Assembly: GCF_003789055.1 (NCBI RefSeq) | Contig: NZ_ML119093.1 | Span: 1 to 64,000, forward strand | Source: Histidinibacterium lentulum | GTDB lineage: Bacteria > Pseudomonadota > Alphaproteobacteria > Rhodobacterales > Rhodobacteraceae | Direction: 5' to 3' | DNA: 64,000 nt | Shown: in pieces, positions 1 to 9,148 of the stretch | Position numbering within the stretch: the stretch's first letter is position 1 | Layout of the letters: each line of letters begins with the position of its first letter | The notes under the pieces: model-generated | The model's input: the letters and a program-made list of their open reading frames with translations, nothing else | What the model was told of the DNA's origin: nothing | Databases searched by the model: none | Program-made: the position numbers and the translations under genes

Positions 1-70
<70 letters not shown>

Positions 71-72
71 GT

Positions 73-91
73 CGCCGTGCAGGGCACGGCG
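73..91 (-). terminator. Hairpin after pdhC
   Basis: Arms CGCCGTGC (73-80) and GCACGGCG (84-91) are perfectly complementary with a 3-base loop. The hairpin lies just after the pdhC stop and could end or stabilise the pdh transcript. No T run can be seen because the poly-C run follows. Confidence 0.5.
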
Positions 92-98
92 AAACCAC

Positions 99-1457
99 TC
101 AGGCCAGCATCAGCATCGGGCTTTCGAGGTTCCGCCTGATCGCCTCGAGGAACTGGGCGCCGAGCGCCCCGTCGATCACCCGGTGATCGACCGAGAGCGT
201 GACGGACATCACCGTCGCCGCGGTCAGCGCGCCGTCCTCGCCGACCACAGGTTTCCTGACGCCCGCACCCACGGCGAGGATCGAGCCATGGGGCGGGTTG
301 ATGACCGCGTCGAAATTGTCCACGCCGAACATGCCGAGGTTCGACACGGCGAAGCTGCCGCCCTGGTACTCATGGGGCGCCAGCTTGCGGTCGCGGGCGC
401 GGGCGGCGAGGTCCTTCATCTCCGCCGAGAGGGCCGAGAGGGTCTTCATGTGCGCGTCTCTGAGGACCGGGGTGAAGAGCCCGCCCTCGATGGCCACCGC
501 CACGGCCACGTCCGAGGGCGCGAGCTTCAGGATGCGGTCGCCGGCCCAGACGGCGTTGGCGTCGGGCACCTCCTGCAAGGCCAGCGCCGAGGCCTTGATG
601 ATGAAATCGTTCACCGAGAGCTTCACGCCCCGCGGCTCGAGCTGCTTGTTGAGCTGGGAGCGGAAGGCGAGGAGGTCGTCGAGGCGGATGTCGCGGCGCA
701 GGTAGAAGTGCGGGATGGTCTGTTTCGCCTCGGTGAGGCGCGCGGCGATGGTGCGGCGCATCCCGTCGAGCTTGACCTCCTCGAAGGCGCGGCCCTCGTA
801 CATCCGTTTCACCTCGTCCGCACCGAGACCCGCGGGCATGGCGGGCTTGGCGCCCTCGGTGGCGGTCTTCGGGGCCTCCGTGGCCGCGCTCGGGGCGGGG
901 GCCGCGGCGGCGCCGGGCTCGAAGCTCTCGATGTCGGCCTTCACGATCCGGCCCCGGGGGCCGGTGCCCTTCACCTCTCCGAGGTCTATGCCGCGATCCT
1001 TCGCGATGCGGCGGGCAAGGGGGGACGCGAAGATCCGCTCGCTGCCCTCCCGCGCCTGGGCCGCGCCAGTCGGGACAGCGCCGTCCCGCTGCCCGCCGTC
1101 GCGGCCATAGCCCTGAGCGGGTTCGGTCTGGGGTGAGGGTTCGGCCGGAGCGGCATGGCTGCTTTCCTCGCGCGGTTTCGGCTCGGCTCCGGTGCCGATG
1201 TCCTCCGCACTTTCGCCGTCCTCGAGCAGGACGGCGATGGGCTGGTTGACCTTCACGCCCTCGGTGCCCTCGGCCACGAGGATCTTGCCGATCGTGCCCT
1301 CGTCCACGGCCTCGAATTCCATCGTCGCCTTGTCGGTCTCGATCTCCGCAAGGAGGTCGCCCGAGGAGACGGTGTCGCCCTCCTTCACGAGCCACTTGGC
1401 GAGAGTGCCTTCTTCCATCGTGGGCGACAGGGCGGGCATCAGGATTTCGGTGGGCAT
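99..1457 (-). CDS. pdhC: Dihydrolipoamide acetyltransferase (pyruvate dehydrogenase E2)
   Basis: This is the E2 core of the cytosolic pyruvate dehydrogenase complex. It takes the acetyl group from E1 on a lipoyl arm and passes it to CoA. The 452-residue protein has one lipoyl domain (1-80, lipoylated Lys43 in ETDKATM), a Pro/Ala/Glu-rich linker, a peripheral-subunit-binding domain (about 141-178, [11 protein letters not shown]) and a catalytic domain (about 220-452) with the active-site motif DHRVIDGA (His425). A GGAGGAG ribosome site precedes the start. It is the last gene of the pdhA-pdhB-pdhC cluster and overlaps the small gene upstream by 19 bases. No E3 (lpd) follows, because the sequence breaks down into poly-C. 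Confidence 0.97.
   Translation of the reverse strand: MPTEILMPALSPTMEEGTLAKWLVKEGDTVSSGDLLAEIETDKATMEFEAVDEGTIGKILVAEGTEGVKVNQPIAVLLEDGESAEDIGTGAEPKPREESSHAAPAEPSPQTEPAQGYGRDGGQRDGAVPTGAAQAREGSERIFASPLARRIAKDRGIDLGEVKGTGPRGRIVKADIESFEPGAAAAPAPSAATEAPKTATEGAKPAMPAGLGADEVKRMYEGRAFEEVKLDGMRRTIAARLTEAKQTIPHFYLRRDIRLDDLLAFRSQLNKQLEPRGVKLSVNDFIIKASALALQEVPDANAVWAGDRILKLAPSDVAVAVAIEGGLFTPVLRDAHMKTLSALSAEMKDLAARARDRKLAPHEYQGGSFAVSNLGMFGVDNFDAVINPPHGSILAVGAGVRKPVVGEDGALTAATVMSVTLSVDHRVIDGALGAQFLEAIRRNLESPMLMLA
1225..1457 (-). repeat. Lipoyl-domain repeat, copy in pdhC
   Basis: The first 233 bases of pdhC match the first 233 bases of pdhB (2887-3119) with about 11 differences by eye (about 95% identity). 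The flanking domains are unrelated. This is a duplicated lipoyl module, probably kept alike by gene conversion. Confidence 0.85.
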
Positions 1458-1702
1458 TCGGTCTCCTCCAGGAGGTCCATCCGGTCGAAGGGCGCCGGCG
1501 GGCGCCCCCCGGCCTTCAGCGTGTCGATTGCGTCGCGGATCGCGCGATCATGCCGCGCGATCCAGTCATAGGCGGTCCGGTGGCCGTGGCCGCCGGTCAG
1601 ACGGAGGCCCGAGGCGATGACGTGGTCGGGCAGCAAGGCCACCGCGCCGCCATGGGCGATGCGGTAGGCCTCGCGCGCGCTGTCCCGGCCAAGCACCTCC
1701 AT
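1439..1702 (-). CDS. Conserved small hypothetical protein in the pdh operon
   Basis: This 87-residue protein is encoded between pdhB and pdhC and overlaps the pdhC start by 19 bases, so it is probably co-translated with it. It is soluble, with no signal peptide or membrane segment. The middle is His/Gly-rich ([17 protein letters not shown]) and is followed by a charged helix. I recall similar short proteins at this place in other Rhodobacterales but know of no function. A role in assembling or tuning the complex is only a guess from position. It reads as a real gene because of the tight packing and the lack of another good frame. Confidence 0.7.
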   Translation of the reverse strand: MEVLGRDSAREAYRIAHGGAVALLPDHVIASGLRLTGGHGHRTAYDWIARHDRAIRDAIDTLKAGGRPPAPFDRMDLLEETECPPKS

Positions 1703-1706
1703 CCCG

Positions 1707-3119
1707 TCAGCTCCGGTAGGTCACCTTGTTCACGGCGTCGATCACCTCTTCGGGGGTGACCAGTGCCAGGCGTTCGAGATTGGCGGCATAGGGCATGGGC
1801 ACGTCCTTGCCGGTGACGTTGATCACGGGTGCGTCGAGCCAGTCGAAGGCGTTCTCCATGACGTAGGCCGAGATGTGGTTCGACATGGAGGCCCGGGGCC
1901 AGCCTTCCTCGACGGTCACGAGGCGGTTGGTCTTCTTCACCGAGGCGAGGATCGCGTCGTAATCGAGCGGGCGCAGGCTGCGCAGGTCGATCACCTCGAC
2001 GTCGACCCCCTGCTTTTCCAGCTCGGCCACGGCCTCCATCGTGTGGGACATGCCGATGCCCCAGGACACGATGGTCACCTCGCTCCCCTCGCGCGCGACG
2101 CGGGCCTTGCCCAGCGGCACGGTGAAATCCTCGATGACGGGCACCTCGAAGGAGCGGCCGTAGAGGATCTCGTTCTCCAGGAACACGACCGGATTCGGGT
2201 CGCGGATCGCGGATTTCAGCAGGCCCTTGGCGTCGGCAGCGTGGTAGGGCTGCACGACCTTGAGGCCGGGGACGGAGGCGTACCAGGCGGCATAGTCCTG
2301 GCTGTGCTGGGCCGCCACGCGCGCCGCGGCGCCGTTCGGGCCGCGAAAGACGATGGGACAGCCCATCTGGCCGCCGGACATGTAGAGCGTCTTGGCGGCC
2401 GAGTTGATGATCTGGTCGATGGCCTGCATCGCGAAGTTCCAGGTCATGAACTCGACGATGGGCTTGAGGCCCCCGAAGGCCGCGCCCACCCCGATGCCGG
2501 CAAAGCCGTGCTCGGTGATCGGCGTGTCGATCACGCGCTTGGCGCCGAACTTGTCGAGCAATCCTTGCGTGATCTTGTAGGCGCCCTGATACTCGGCGAC
2601 CTCCTCGCCCATGATGAAGACGTTCTCGTCGCGCTCCATCTCTTCCGCGATGGCGGAGTTGAGCGCCTCGCGGACGGTCATCGACTTCATCTCGGTGCCT
2701 TCGGGCCACTCGGGCGCGGCGCTGGCGGCCCTGGGCTCTGGGGCGGGGCGCTCGTCGGCCTTCTTCGCCTGGGCGGGGGCCGTGGCGCCGGTGTCGGGCT
2801 TCGGCGCGCCGTCGGCGGGTTTCTCGGCCTCGGCGGGGGCAGCACTCGGGGCCGCGTCGGCGGCGGAGGCATCCTCGCCCTCTTCTAGCAGGACGGCGAT
2901 GGGCTGGTTGACCTTCACGCCCTCGGTGCCCTCGGCCACGAGGATCTTGCCGATGGTGCCCTCGTCCACGGCCTCGAATTCCATCGTGGCCTTGTCGGTT
3001 TCGATCTCGGCCAGGATGTCGCCCGAGGAGACGGTGTCGCCTTCCTTCACGAGCCACTTCGCGAGAGTGCCCTCTTCCATCGTGGGCGACAGGGCGGGCA
3101 TCAGGATTTCGGTTGCCAT
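1707..3119 (-). CDS. pdhB: Pyruvate dehydrogenase E1 beta subunit with N-terminal lipoyl domain
   Basis: With PdhA this forms the thiamine-diphosphate E1 that decarboxylates pyruvate. At 470 residues it is longer than a plain E1-beta (about 330) because residues 1-80 are a lipoyl domain (ETDKATM, Lys43) followed by a Pro/Ala/Glu-rich linker. This arrangement is typical of alphaproteobacteria. The E1-beta part begins near residue 146 ([15 protein letters not shown]) and contains the family stretch [25 protein letters not shown] ribosome site lies about 9 bases before the start. Only one base separates it from the small coiled-coil gene upstream. Confidence 0.97.
   Translation of the reverse strand: MATEILMPALSPTMEEGTLAKWLVKEGDTVSSGDILAEIETDKATMEFEAVDEGTIGKILVAEGTEGVKVNQPIAVLLEEGEDASAADAAPSAAPAEAEKPADGAPKPDTGATAPAQAKKADERPAPEPRAASAAPEWPEGTEMKSMTVREALNSAIAEEMERDENVFIMGEEVAEYQGAYKITQGLLDKFGAKRVIDTPITEHGFAGIGVGAAFGGLKPIVEFMTWNFAMQAIDQIINSAAKTLYMSGGQMGCPIVFRGPNGAAARVAAQHSQDYAAWYASVPGLKVVQPYHAADAKGLLKSAIRDPNPVVFLENEILYGRSFEVPVIEDFTVPLGKARVAREGSEVTIVSWGIGMSHTMEAVAELEKQGVDVEVIDLRSLRPLDYDAILASVKKTNRLVTVEEGWPRASMSNHISAYVMENAFDWLDAPVINVTGKDVPMPYAANLERLALVTPEEVIDAVNKVTYRS
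2887..3119 (-). repeat. Lipoyl-domain repeat, copy in pdhB
   Basis: Partner of 1225-1457, at a fixed offset of 1662 bases. Only three residues differ in the first 80 encoded by the two copies. It is a long enough direct repeat to allow recombination or mis-assembly in the pdh operon. Confidence 0.85.
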
Positions 3120-3120
3120 G

Positions 3121-3351
3121 TTATTCGGCCTCCCTCAGATCGAGGCGTGTCTCGATCCGCTCGAGACGTTGAGAGATATCGGCGATCCGGCCATCCCGCA
3201 CCGCCTCGGAGGAGACGAGCGAACCGAGAATGGCCTTGTGGGCGCGAAGTTCGGTCATGACATCCCCCAGACCGCCGTCGACGCGCGTCAGCCTGTCCGG
3301 AATGCGCTTGAGATGCTCGAGAAGGAGCTCATTGGTGACGTTCTCCGCCAT
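3121..3351 (-). CDS. Small coiled-coil protein inside the pdh operon
   Basis: The 76-residue protein is predicted all-helical, with heptad-like leucines ([29 protein letters not shown]). It has no signal peptide or membrane span. Its ATG overlaps the pdhA stop codon (ATGA at 3348-3351), so it should be translationally coupled to pdhA, and pdhB follows one base later. Short coiled-coil proteins of this general type occur widely in proteobacteria without known function. Lying between the two E1 subunit genes suggests co-expression with E1, but the sequence does not show a role. Confidence 0.7.
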   Translation of the reverse strand: MAENVTNELLLEHLKRIPDRLTRVDGGLGDVMTELRAHKAILGSLVSSEAVRDGRIADISQRLERIETRLDLREAE

Positions 3352-4367
3352 CAGATCGCCTCCCCCTGGGGCAGCTCGGCGGCGTAGATGTCGGTCCAGA
3401 GTTCCTCGACCGCGGGCTCCGGGCTTTCCTTGGCGAATTCCGCGGAGTCGTTCACGCGGTCCTTCACCTCCTTGTCGATGGCCTTCAGGTCCTCCTCGGA
3501 GGCGTGCTTGCCCTCGAGCAGCATGGTGCGGACATGCTCGATCGGGTCGCGCTCGTCGCGCATCTTCTGCACTTCCTCGCGGGTCCGGTATTTGGCCGGG
3601 TCCGACATGGAATGGCCCCGGTAGCGGTAGGTCATCACCTCGAGAAGATAGGGCCCCTTGCCGGCGCGGCAGTTCTCGACCGCGCGCTGGCCCGCTTCCT
3701 TGACGGCCAGAACGTCCATCCCGTCGACCTCCTCGCCGGGGATGCCGAAGGCCTCGCCGCGCTGGCGCAGGGTCATGCCCTTGGTGGCGCGCTTGACCGA
3801 GGTGCCCATGGCATACTGGTTGTTCTCGATCACGAAGATGATCGGCAGGTCCCAGAGTTCCGCCATATTGTAGGTTTCATAGACCTGGCCCTGGTTCGCC
3901 GCGCCGTCGCCGAAGTAGGTGAAGGTCACGCGGTCGTTGCCGAGGTACTGGTCCGCCAGCGCGAGCCCCGCCCCGATGGGCACGTTGGCGCCGACGATGC
4001 CGTGCCCGCCGTAGAAGCGCTTCTCCTTGGAGAACATGTGCATCGAGCCGCCCTTGCCCTTGGAGTAGCCTCCCTCGCGGCCCGTCAGCTCGGCCATCAC
4101 GCCCTTCGGGTCCATGCCGCAGGCCAGCATGTGCCCGTGGTCGCGGTAGGTGGTGATGCGGTTGTCGCCTTCCTCGGCCACGGCCTCGAGCCCGACGACG
4201 ACGGCCTCCTGCCCGATGTAGAGATGGCAGAAGCCGCCGATCAGGCCCATGCCGTAGAGCTGGCCCGCCTTTTCCTCGAAACGCCGGATGAGCAGCATTT
4301 CCTTGTAGTAGTGCATCAGCTCTTCGGCCGAGACGTTCGGCTTCGCCGCGCGCTTTCGGGTCGCCAT
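3351..4367 (-). CDS. pdhA: Pyruvate dehydrogenase E1 alpha subunit
   Basis: PdhA is the thiamine-diphosphate-binding half of pyruvate dehydrogenase E1. The 338-residue protein has the cofactor motif beginning GDGAANQG and ending IENN, and the regulatory-loop-like YRGHSMSDP near residue 270. The frame runs open upstream to 5015, but the start at 4367 is chosen because MATRKRAAK matches family N-termini and a strong GGAGGAGG site sits just before it. It is the first gene of the pdh operon. A perfect inverted repeat at 4391-4412 lies about 24 bases before the start and may be an operator. Confidence 0.96.
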   Translation of the reverse strand: MATRKRAAKPNVSAEELMHYYKEMLLIRRFEEKAGQLYGMGLIGGFCHLYIGQEAVVVGLEAVAEEGDNRITTYRDHGHMLACGMDPKGVMAELTGREGGYSKGKGGSMHMFSKEKRFYGGHGIVGANVPIGAGLALADQYLGNDRVTFTYFGDGAANQGQVYETYNMAELWDLPIIFVIENNQYAMGTSVKRATKGMTLRQRGEAFGIPGEEVDGMDVLAVKEAGQRAVENCRAGKGPYLLEVMTYRYRGHSMSDPAKYRTREEVQKMRDERDPIEHVRTMLLEGKHASEEDLKAIDKEVKDRVNDSAEFAKESPEPAVEELWTDIYAAELPQGEAI

Positions 4368-4390
4368 GGGACCTCCTCCGCATTGGACCG

Positions 4391-4412
4391 GATCGTTTAG
4401 CGTTAAACGATC
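4391..4412. promoter_or_regulatory. Perfect inverted repeat in front of pdhA
   Basis: Arms GATCGTTTA (4391-4399) and TAAACGATC (4404-4412) flank the loop GCGT. The site lies between pdhA and a divergent membrane-protein gene, 24-45 bases before the pdhA start. It is AT-rich against a very GC-rich background. It looks like a dimeric repressor site. It does not match the E. coli PdhR consensus I know, so the regulator is unknown. Confidence 0.6.
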
Positions 4413-4526
4413 TCTAGCTTGACCGGCTCCGCTGTGAAACCGGGAAAAGTCGCCGCAGTGCCGCATTGCGGGCTTGTCGCCAGCGCAGGGCTGGCGCAGG
4501 CGGGGGCGAGGGGCCAAGATGCGGGC

Positions 4527-5255
4527 GTGACCGTCGAAGCGATCTTCGCCTTTCTCGCCGCGGGCCTCTTTGCGGCCGTGCATATCGTCTCTCCGGCGCT
4601 CTATCGGCTGGGTCACCTGCCGCGGGCGTGGTGGGTGTCGGCGGCGGGCGGCACGTCGGTGGCCTATGTCTTCCTGCACCTGCTGCCCGATCTGGCGCAG
4701 CACGAGCGCGACCTTGCCGAGACCCACACCGGCGCGCTGGTCTATGTCCTCGCCCTTGCCGGCCTTGCCGCCTTCTACGGGCTGGAGCGGCTGGTGCGCG
4801 CGGACCGCAGCCAGGCGCCCGGCACGCCGCCGGCCGCCGCCGCGGACGGGACCTTCTGGGTCCATCTCGGCGCCTTCGCGATCTACAACGTACTGGTCGG
4901 CTACCTGCTCCTGCACCGGGACGACGACACGCTGTCGGGCCTCGCGCTCTATGCCGTGGCGCTGGCGCTGCATCTCGTGACGGTCGATCTGGGCCTGCGC
5001 CACGATCACGCGCATGTCTATGACGGGCTGGGACGCTGGATCCTGACGGGGGCCGTTCTGACAGGGGCAGGGCTTTCGGCCGTGTTGGACCTGCCCGAAC
5101 AGGCGATCATCGGCCTGTCGTCGCTCCTTGCGGGCGCGATCCTGCTCAACGTGCTGAAGGAGGAACTGCCGGAAAGCCGCGAGAGCCGCTTCCTTCCCTT
5201 CGCGGCGGGGGCCGCGATCTACAGCGTTCCGCTGCTTCTGCTCCTGGACGGCTGA
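4527..5255 (+). CDS. ZIP-like integral membrane protein
   Basis: The protein has about eight hydrophobic segments from its N-terminus on, with His/Asp/Glu-containing motifs in or near helices (FLHLLPDLAQH, LRHDHAHVYDGL, LKEELPES) that recall ZIP metal transporters. It could move or sense a divalent metal, but the family match is from memory and only moderate. The frame opens with a TTG at 4419, which would add an unlikely Gly/Ala-rich N-terminus. The GTG at 4527 puts the first membrane helix at the start and is preferred, although no strong ribosome site is seen. It is divergent from pdhA. The length from GTG is 242 residues. Confidence 0.7.
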   Translation: MTVEAIFAFLAAGLFAAVHIVSPALYRLGHLPRAWWVSAAGGTSVAYVFLHLLPDLAQHERDLAETHTGALVYVLALAGLAAFYGLERLVRADRSQAPGTPPAAAADGTFWVHLGAFAIYNVLVGYLLLHRDDDTLSGLALYAVALALHLVTVDLGLRHDHAHVYDGLGRWILTGAVLTGAGLSAVLDLPEQAIIGLSSLLAGAILLNVLKEELPESRESRFLPFAAGAAIYSVPLLLLLDG

Positions 5256-5265
5256 GGCCGGGTTC

Positions 5266-5565
5266 TCAGCGGATCACCACCTCGTCGGCGCGAATGAAGC
5301 CGAGCACGTCGCGGGCCCGTTCGTCGAGCAGGTCGAGGTCGAGATATTCGTCCGACAGCCTGCGCGTCAGGTTCTCCATCCGGGCGACCTCGCCTTCGAG
5401 AAGGGCCAGTTCCACTTCGAGCGCGCGGGCCTCGGCGGCAATCTCGGCGCGGCGGAAGAGGCCGTAGTCGCCCTGCACGGCGGCAAAGACGAAATAGGCG
5501 CTCAGGACGACCATGCCGACAAGGTAGAGAATCGCGCCGAGGTGCGGGCCGGTACTGCGGGTCAT
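5266..5565 (-). CDS. Septum formation initiator, FtsB/DivIC family
   Basis: This 99-residue bitopic protein has one N-terminal membrane helix (about 10-30, AILYLVGMVVLSAYFVFAAV) followed by a coiled coil (about 37-75), the architecture of FtsB/DivIC, which joins FtsL and FtsQ at the division septum. The GYGLFRRAE-like turn after the helix is also family-like (GDYGLFRRAE). The ORF is open to 5619, but Met at 5565 gives the usual length. It lies close to pdhA, as in many alphaproteobacteria, though here a divergent gene separates them. ftsB is the likely symbol. Confidence 0.85.
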   Translation of the reverse strand: MTRSTGPHLGAILYLVGMVVLSAYFVFAAVQGDYGLFRRAEIAAEARALEVELALLEGEVARMENLTRRLSDEYLDLDLLDERARDVLGFIRADEVVIR

Positions 5566-5697
5566 GTCTGCCTCATGTGCCGCATCTGAGGGGGCGGCTT
5601 CCGAGCGACCCTGCCACATGAAAGAGACGAGGGGAATCGGCGTTGTCGCCGCTTTTCGAGGGGCGTGGCGCGCAGGACTCAGGCCCCGCCGGGCGGC

Positions 5698-6282
5698 TCA
5701 GCGGTTCTCGTAGACGGCGGTGTCGAAGCTGCCGGACGCGGGCAGGCAAGGGCCGGGCGGATGCCCGCCGGCAGGGCAGAGGCTGGCCTCGAACCGTCCC
5801 GTGATCCGACCGTAAAGGCTGATCGATGTGTCCTCGGGCGGGGGCGCGACCTGCAGGAGCGCAAGCCGTCCCTCGCCCTCGAGGCGCGGCCCGTCGTCCT
5901 CCCCGTCCACGAGAAGGCGCATGGTGAGCGGCCCCTCGCCGGGGGCGAGATCGGGCAGCACCGCCTCGAGCCGCAGCTCGCCCGCATGGCGAAACGGATC
6001 GGGCGGCGTCGCGCCGATGAGGAAGAGCCGTACGCCCCCGGGTGCGGGCACGGTCAGCGCGCCCGGGTCCACGGCGCCCACGGAGTAGTCGTAGACGCGG
6101 CGGCTCACGGGTTCGTCCCCGATCAGGGCGTCGATCGAGCCGATCTGAGGCGGCCCGCCCGGTCCGTAGGGCCCGGCCGAGAAGGGCTGGCCGATCAGGG
6201 CCTCCTGGTCGGCCGCCGGGGCACAGGAGGCGAGCGCCGCGGCGCCGAAGAGCACCGCCGCCCGCAGCATGTCCGCCGTCAT
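5698..6282 (-). CDS. Hypothetical lipoprotein
   Basis: The 194-residue protein starts with a short signal sequence ending in a lipobox (ALASC, Cys20), so it is predicted to be lipid-anchored on the periplasmic side. The rest is beta-rich, with Pro/Gly turns and two late Cys residues (SLCPAGG, GPCLPAS) that could pair. I do not recognise the family. Its ATG overlaps the aldolase stop by four bases (6279-6282), so the two are probably translated together. That linkage does not by itself suggest a function. Confidence 0.7.
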   Translation of the reverse strand: MTADMLRAAVLFGAAALASCAPAADQEALIGQPFSAGPYGPGGPPQIGSIDALIGDEPVSRRVYDYSVGAVDPGALTVPAPGGVRLFLIGATPPDPFRHAGELRLEAVLPDLAPGEGPLTMRLLVDGEDDGPRLEGEGRLALLQVAPPPEDTSISLYGRITGRFEASLCPAGGHPPGPCLPASGSFDTAVYENR

Positions 6283-7163
6283 CCGGCGACCGACGCCGCG
6301 TGGATGCTGTCGATCGTCGCGCCGAGGGCCGCGTCGAACTCCGCATCCGACTGCTGCGCCGACAGCCCCTCGGTCAGTGCCCGGCTGAAGCTTGCGATCA
6401 TGCCCTTCTGGCGCGACAGGATCCCATTCGCCTCGTCCCGGGAATAACCGCCCGAGAGCGCCACCACCTGCAGCACCTTCGGATGCTCGATCAGCGGGCG
6501 GTAGAAGTTGTCCTCGCTGGGCAGCGAGAGCTTCAGCATGATCTCGGGGCCCTGGTCCTCGAGGTGCTTCAGGATCTCCTCCTGCAGGATCGCCTCGGCC
6601 TCGGCCTTGTCGGGGATGGTGATGGTCACCTCGGGCTCAAGGATCGGCACGAGGTCATGGCCCGCGATCCGGTTGCCGACCTCGAACTGCTGGGCGACGA
6701 TGGCGGCGATGCCCCCGGGGTTCGCCGCGTCGATGACCGAGCGCATCTTGGTCCCGAAGACGCCGTGGCCCACCGCGCGCTCGCACAGATCGTCGAGGCC
6801 GCCGATGTCCTTCATCAGTTTCACGCCGTCGGCTGCCGCCTCGAGGCCCTTGTCGACCTTCAGGAAGGGCACCACGCGCTTGTCCTCCCACAGATAGGCC
6901 GCCGAGGGCTTGCCCCCGATCTCGCGGTCCATCGTCATCTCGAACAGGATCGCGCCGACCACCTTGTCGCCGGTGAAGGCAGGGGAGGTGCAGATGCGCG
7001 CGCGCATGGCGTGGATCAGGTCGAACATCTCCTCCTCGGACGAATAGGCGTCCTCCTCGATCCCGTAGAGGCGCAGGGCCTTGGGCGTGGAGCCGCCCGA
7101 CTGGTCGAGGGCCGCGATGAAGCCCTGACCCTTGCGGACCTTGTCGGCCATTTCCGTGTTCAT
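6279..7163 (-). CDS. Class I fructose-bisphosphate aldolase
   Basis: Cytosolic aldolase of glycolysis and gluconeogenesis, cleaving fructose-1,6-bisphosphate through a Schiff base. The 294-residue protein has the bacterial class I signatures [14 protein letters not shown] near the N-terminus and [11 protein letters not shown], which carries the Schiff-base lysine. No metal-binding class II motif is seen. The start at 7163 follows an AAAGGA ribosome site; the longer frame to 7301 has no such support. It lies 92 bases after pgk on the same strand, so pgk and aldolase are probably one glycolytic unit. Confidence 0.93.
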   Translation of the reverse strand: MNTEMADKVRKGQGFIAALDQSGGSTPKALRLYGIEEDAYSSEEEMFDLIHAMRARICTSPAFTGDKVVGAILFEMTMDREIGGKPSAAYLWEDKRVVPFLKVDKGLEAAADGVKLMKDIGGLDDLCERAVGHGVFGTKMRSVIDAANPGGIAAIVAQQFEVGNRIAGHDLVPILEPEVTITIPDKAEAEAILQEEILKHLEDQGPEIMLKLSLPSEDNFYRPLIEHPKVLQVVALSGGYSRDEANGILSRQKGMIASFSRALTEGLSAQQSDAEFDAALGATIDSIHAASVAG

Positions 7164-7255
7164 GGTGCTGTCCTTTCGTGTGGCGGCGGTCGCGCCCGTC
7201 TTAGGGGGCGGGCGAGGGGGCCGCAATTTCGGTTGCGCTAACCTGTGGTCCGCGG

Positions 7256-8431
7256 TCAGCCGAGCGCCGCGACGCCGGGCAGGGTCTTGCCCTCGAGCCA
7301 TTCGAGGAAGGCGCCGCCGGCAGTGGAGACATAGGAGAAGTCATCCGCGACCCCCGCGTGGTTCAGCGCCGAGACGGTGTCCCCGCCGCCGGCGACGGAC
7401 CTGAGCCGGCCGGCCTTCGTCAGCTCGGCGGCCTTCTGCGCGGCGGATACGGTGGCGGTATCGAAGGGCGCGATCTCGAAGGCGCCGAGGGGGCCGTTCC
7501 AGACGAGGGTCTTCGCGCGCTCGAAGACCTGCGCGACATGGGCCACGCTGTCCGGGCCCGCGTCGAGGATCATCATGTCGGGCGGGCAGTCCTCCGCCGG
7601 AACGACCCGGTGCGCGGCGCCCGCCCTGAACTCGGCGGCCACCACCACGTCGCGGGGCAGCAGGATCTCGCAGCCGCCCGCGGCGGCCTCCTCGGCGATC
7701 TTCCGCGCGGTGTCGGCCAGATCGTGCTCGCAGAGGCTCTTTCCGACGTCGATCCCCTGGGCCGCGAGGAAGGTGTTGGCCATGCCGCCCCCGATCACGA
7801 GGATATCGACCTTCTTCGTCAGGTTCCCGAGAAGTTCGAGCTTCGTCGAGACCTTGGCCCCGCCCACCACGGCCACGACCGGCCGCTCGGGGCTGGAAAG
7901 CGCCGCCTCGAGCGCCGAGAGTTCCGCCGCCATGGACCGGCCGGCGCAGGAGGGCAGCAGATGCGCCACGCCCTCGGTCGAGGCATGGGCACGGTGCGCG
8001 GCGGAAAAGGCGTCGTTGCAGTATATATCCCCGAGCGAGGCGAGAAATCGCGCCATCTCGGGGTCGTTCTTCTCCTCGCCCGGGGAGAAGCGGGTGTTCT
8101 CCACCAGCACGACGCTGCCTTCGGGCAGGGCGGCGAGCGCCTCTCCCGAGGGCTCTTCGGTGAAGGTCACCTCGCGCCCCAGCGCCGCTTCGAGCGCGGG
8201 CAGGACGTGGCGCAGAGACATCTCCGGGACGACCTTGCCCTTGGGGCGGCCGAAATGAGCAAGCAGGACCGGCATCCCGCCCTTGGCGAGGATGTCCCGG
8301 ACCGTGGGCACGATGCGGTCGATGCGGGTCGTGTCGGTGACCCGCCCGTCCTCCATCGGCACGTTGATGTCGACCCGCGTCAGCACGCGCTTGCCGGCGA
8401 GATCCATGTCGTCGAGGCTCTTCCAGGCCAT
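7256..8431 (-). CDS. pgk: Phosphoglycerate kinase
   Basis: Catalyses ATP formation from 1,3-bisphosphoglycerate and ADP in glycolysis. The 391-residue protein carries the substrate-binding start [12 protein letters not shown], the family segment [17 protein letters not shown] and the nucleotide-loop GGGDTVSAL near the C-terminus. Length is normal. A GAGGAG site lies seven bases before the ATG. It is divergent from the cyclophilin gene and upstream of the aldolase gene. Confidence 0.97.
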   Translation of the reverse strand: MAWKSLDDMDLAGKRVLTRVDINVPMEDGRVTDTTRIDRIVPTVRDILAKGGMPVLLAHFGRPKGKVVPEMSLRHVLPALEAALGREVTFTEEPSGEALAALPEGSVVLVENTRFSPGEEKNDPEMARFLASLGDIYCNDAFSAAHRAHASTEGVAHLLPSCAGRSMAAELSALEAALSSPERPVVAVVGGAKVSTKLELLGNLTKKVDILVIGGGMANTFLAAQGIDVGKSLCEHDLADTARKIAEEAAAGGCEILLPRDVVVAAEFRAGAAHRVVPAEDCPPDMMILDAGPDSVAHVAQVFERAKTLVWNGPLGAFEIAPFDTATVSAAQKAAELTKAGRLRSVAGGGDTVSALNHAGVADDFSYVSTAGGAFLEWLEGKTLPGVAALG

Positions 8432-8540
8432 CGCTTTCTCCTCGTGGTGACGCAGCTGTGATGGGCGCTCCGCCCGTCCCGGTCAACCGCCCCGGCGGGG
8501 CAAATGCACCGCACCCGCCGTCCGCGCCGGTCCTGCTGTC

Positions 8541-8571
8541 CTCATCTGGCCGAAAATACTCCCTTGGGGAG
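8541..8571 (+). repeat. Interspersed motif CATCTGGCCgAAAATACTC, copy 1
   Basis: Lies in the 216-base gap between pgk and the first cyclophilin gene. The core TCTGGCCGAAAATACTC is followed by a small C/G hairpin (CTCCC-TT-GGGGAG). Related copies are at 11030-11060, 18392-18421, 27052-27068 and 59580-59610. Confidence 0.55.
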
Positions 8572-8647
8572 CGCGGGTTCCGTCCCTTGCCCCGGAAGGT
8601 CAGCGCGCATAGCGTCCGCCGCGACCAGACAAGCACGCGAGGATCCC

Positions 8648-9148
8648 ATGGCCGACCCCGAGAACACCATACTGATCGAACTGAAGGACGGCACCGTCAC
8701 CATCGAGCTGATGCCCGACATCGCTCCCGGGCATTGCGCGCGGATGAAGGAGCTCGCGCGGGAAGGGGCCTATGACAACGTGGCCTTTCACCGGGTGATC
8801 GAGGGCTTCATGGCCCAGACCGGCGATGTCGAGCATGCCAACATGGAAAAGGACTACAATGCGCGCCGGGCCGGCACGGGCTCGAGCGACAAGCCGGACC
8901 TGAAGGCCGAGTTCAGCCGCATTCCCCATGACCGCGGGACACTGGGCGCCGCGCGCAGCCAGAACCCGAATTCCGCCAATTCGCAGTTCTTCATCAACTT
9001 CGGCGACAACCACTTCCTCAACGGCCAGTACACTGTATACGGTCGCGTGACGAAGGGGATGGAACATGTGGACGCCATCACCCGAGGCGAGCCCCCGGCG
9101 AACCCGGACCGGATGATCTCCGTCAGGGTCGCGGCGGATGTGGAGTAA
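8648..9148 (+). CDS. Peptidyl-prolyl cis-trans isomerase, cyclophilin type (cytoplasmic)
   Basis: A cyclophilin of the PpiB type that speeds proline isomerisation during folding. At 166 residues it is a single catalytic domain without signal peptide. Conserved motifs are VAFHRVIEGFMAQTGD (catalytic Arg in FHRV), NSANSQFFINFG and LNGQYTVYGRVTKGM. The start at 8648 was chosen because the protein then begins right at the domain (MADPENTILIELKDG). The downstream gene is a second cyclophilin, overlapping by 11 bases, evidently a tandem duplicate. Confidence 0.95.
   Translation: MADPENTILIELKDGTVTIELMPDIAPGHCARMKELAREGAYDNVAFHRVIEGFMAQTGDVEHANMEKDYNARRAGTGSSDKPDLKAEFSRIPHDRGTLGAARSQNPNSANSQFFINFGDNHFLNGQYTVYGRVTKGMEHVDAITRGEPPANPDRMISVRVAADVE

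Noticed and set aside
183-1136. Long open frames on the plus strand opposite pdhC
   Set aside because: They are antisense shadows caused by high GC; they are Arg/His/Gly-rich, have no family signature, and the minus-strand gene is certain.
4368-5015. Extension of pdhA up to 5015
   Set aside because: It would run antisense through the divergent membrane-protein gene; a strong ribosome site marks 4367.
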